Source: Chitinophagaceae bacterium (GTDB lineage Bacteria; Bacteroidota; Bacteroidia; Chitinophagales; Chitinophagaceae). From it: a stretch of DNA of 7,911 nt. This document shows positions 7,603-7,911 of the stretch, in pieces (the stretch's first letter is position 1; each line of letters begins with the position of its first letter). The notes under the pieces were generated by a model. That model ran no database searches, was not told where the DNA came from, and saw only the letters and a list, made by a program, of their open reading frames with translations. The stretch is taken from assembly GCA_003489485.1 (NCBI GenBank), contig DNMB01000049.1, positions 7,796-15,706 on the forward strand, read 5' to 3'. Made by a program: the position numbers and the translations under genes.

Positions 7603-7634
7603 AAAAGCTAAAATCGGAACCTTTGGGCAACAAA
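7603..7634 (-). promoter_or_regulatory. Candidate Bacteroidota promoter for the glycosyltransferase-transporter unit
   Basis: Read on the - strand, TTTG (7634-7631) is followed after 20 bases by TAGCTTTT (7610-7603), a 5-of-6 match to TAnnTTTG at about the expected spacing. Transcription would start near 7596, giving a very short leader before the ATG at 7590. It lies in the only intergenic space upstream of this two-gene unit, which makes some promoter here likely; the exact elements are a pattern match only. Confidence 0.4.
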
Positions 7635-7655
7635 AACGTTTGTAAAGTAGTTTTA
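7622..7655 (+). promoter_or_regulatory. Candidate Bacteroidota promoter for the small lipoprotein gene
   Basis: TTTG at 7622-7625 is followed after 22 bases by TAGTTTTA (7648-7655), a 5-of-6 match to TAnnTTTG; the spacing is slightly long. A start near 7660 would leave about 14 bases before the ATG at 7674. An alternative pair is TTTG at 7639-7642 with TGACTTTT at 7661-7668, which matches less well. It overlaps the opposite-strand candidate for the glycosyltransferase, so the two divergent promoters may share or compete for the same DNA. Confidence 0.28.
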
Positions 7656-7673
7656 ATTCGTGACTTTTATACC

Positions 7674-7799
7674 ATGAAACTGTTCCGCACCCTTTTTGTG
7701 TTAACCGGTCTGCTGTTATTGCTAAGCGCCTGCAACAGGAATCTCTATACCAGCAAGGCTTCTCGCAATTGTGGCTGTCCGGGGCAGAACGTTCGCTGA
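7674..7799 (+). CDS. Small lipoprotein, 41 residues, with a CGCP tail
   Basis: A very short gene, easily missed by length cut-offs. Residues 1-19 form a classic lipoprotein signal: MKLFR at the front, a leucine-rich core (residues 8-17), and the lipobox LSAC ending at Cys20, the predicted lipidation site. The mature peptide is only 22 residues: it starts CNRNLYTS and ends with NCGCPGQNVR, so two cysteines (33 and 35) lie near the C-terminus. There is no acidic cluster after Cys20 of the kind linked to surface export in some Bacteroidota, so an inner-face (periplasmic) location is more likely. No Shine-Dalgarno precedes the ATG. The gene is divergent from the glycosyltransferase gene (83-bp gap) and 11 bp upstream of the next + strand gene. 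The function is unknown. Small lipoproteins of this style are, as far as I recall, common in Bacteroidota but rarely studied. Confidence 0.75.
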   Translation: MKLFRTLFVLTGLLLLLSACNRNLYTSKASRNCGCPGQNVR

Positions 7800-7810
7800 T
7801 AATTTTTACT

Positions 7811-7911
7811 ATGTCTGGTAAAGGAATTTTTGTTCTGGTCTGCACTCCCTATCTCTCTGCTACGGCAGTAGAGCAGGAGCGAACGATGCTGTCTCGCTTG
7901 CTGAGCACTCC
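7811..7911 (+). CDS. N-terminal fragment of an unrecognised protein (cut by window end)
   Basis: An ATG 11 bases after the lipoprotein stop opens a frame that runs to the window edge, 33 full codons. It begins MSGKGIFVLVCTPYLSATAV and continues with a charged, helical-looking stretch (EQERTMLSRLL). The first part is moderately hydrophobic and could be a first beta strand of a cytoplasmic fold; it is not a convincing signal peptide. I do not recognise the family. The start is supported by its position directly after the lipoprotein gene and the A/T-rich sequence before it (GATAATTTTTACT). It may be co-transcribed with the lipoprotein. A later in-frame Met at 7886 is a possible alternative start. 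Confidence 0.5.
   Translation, partial: MSGKGIFVLVCTPYLSATAVEQERTMLSRLLST

Noticed and set aside
7591..7845. 85-residue N-terminal extension of the glycosyltransferase frame on the - strand (to a GTG at 7845)
   Set aside because: It has no recognisable domain, an odd Cys-rich composition, and runs antisense through the small lipoprotein gene. Family similarity begins right after the ATG at 7590, and promoter-like elements lie just upstream of that ATG.

Overview
The window looks like chromosomal DNA from a member of the Bacteroidota, most likely a Chitinophagaceae-type organism. This rests on the protein flavour (IF-2 with its KIELP-type N-terminal stretch, a SurA-like foldase, a long-form amidophosphoribosyltransferase), on the lack of Shine-Dalgarno sequences before the visible starts, and on TTTG / TAnnTTTG-like promoter elements. 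The genus is not resolved. No rRNA, tRNA, CRISPR array, insertion sequence, phage gene or attachment site was seen.

Left half, + strand (1-5429): a tightly packed housekeeping block. It begins inside infB (translation initiation factor IF-2; its 5' end is outside the window). After 62 bp comes a secreted SurA-like peptidylprolyl isomerase with two parvulin-like domains. Six bases further on is a 615-residue amidophosphoribosyltransferase (first step of purine synthesis) of the long, divergent kind. The infB-surA gap carries an imperfect hairpin and a TACATTTG element just before the surA start.

Middle, - strand (5500-7590): a convergent two-gene unit, read right to left. It encodes a MurG/UGT-fold (GT-B) glycosyltransferase and then a ten-helix EamA/DMT-type transporter. 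They are 3 bp apart and in the same reading frame, separated by one TAA. The transporter has no ATG before its first membrane helix, so it must start at a non-ATG codon, probably TTG. The 70-bp gap between the converging units has no convincing terminator.

Right end, + strand (7674-7911): an 83-bp divergent promoter region separates the glycosyltransferase from a 41-codon small lipoprotein gene. The lipoprotein has a clear lipobox and a CGCP tail. It is followed after 11 bp by the first 33 codons of an unrecognised protein cut by the window edge.

Overall this is mostly an ordinary core-genome region, and no new multi-gene system is evident. The points most worth a second look are the divergent glutaminase and cysteine features of the amidophosphoribosyltransferase, the tiny lipoprotein, and the non-ATG, in-phase junction between glycosyltransferase and transporter.
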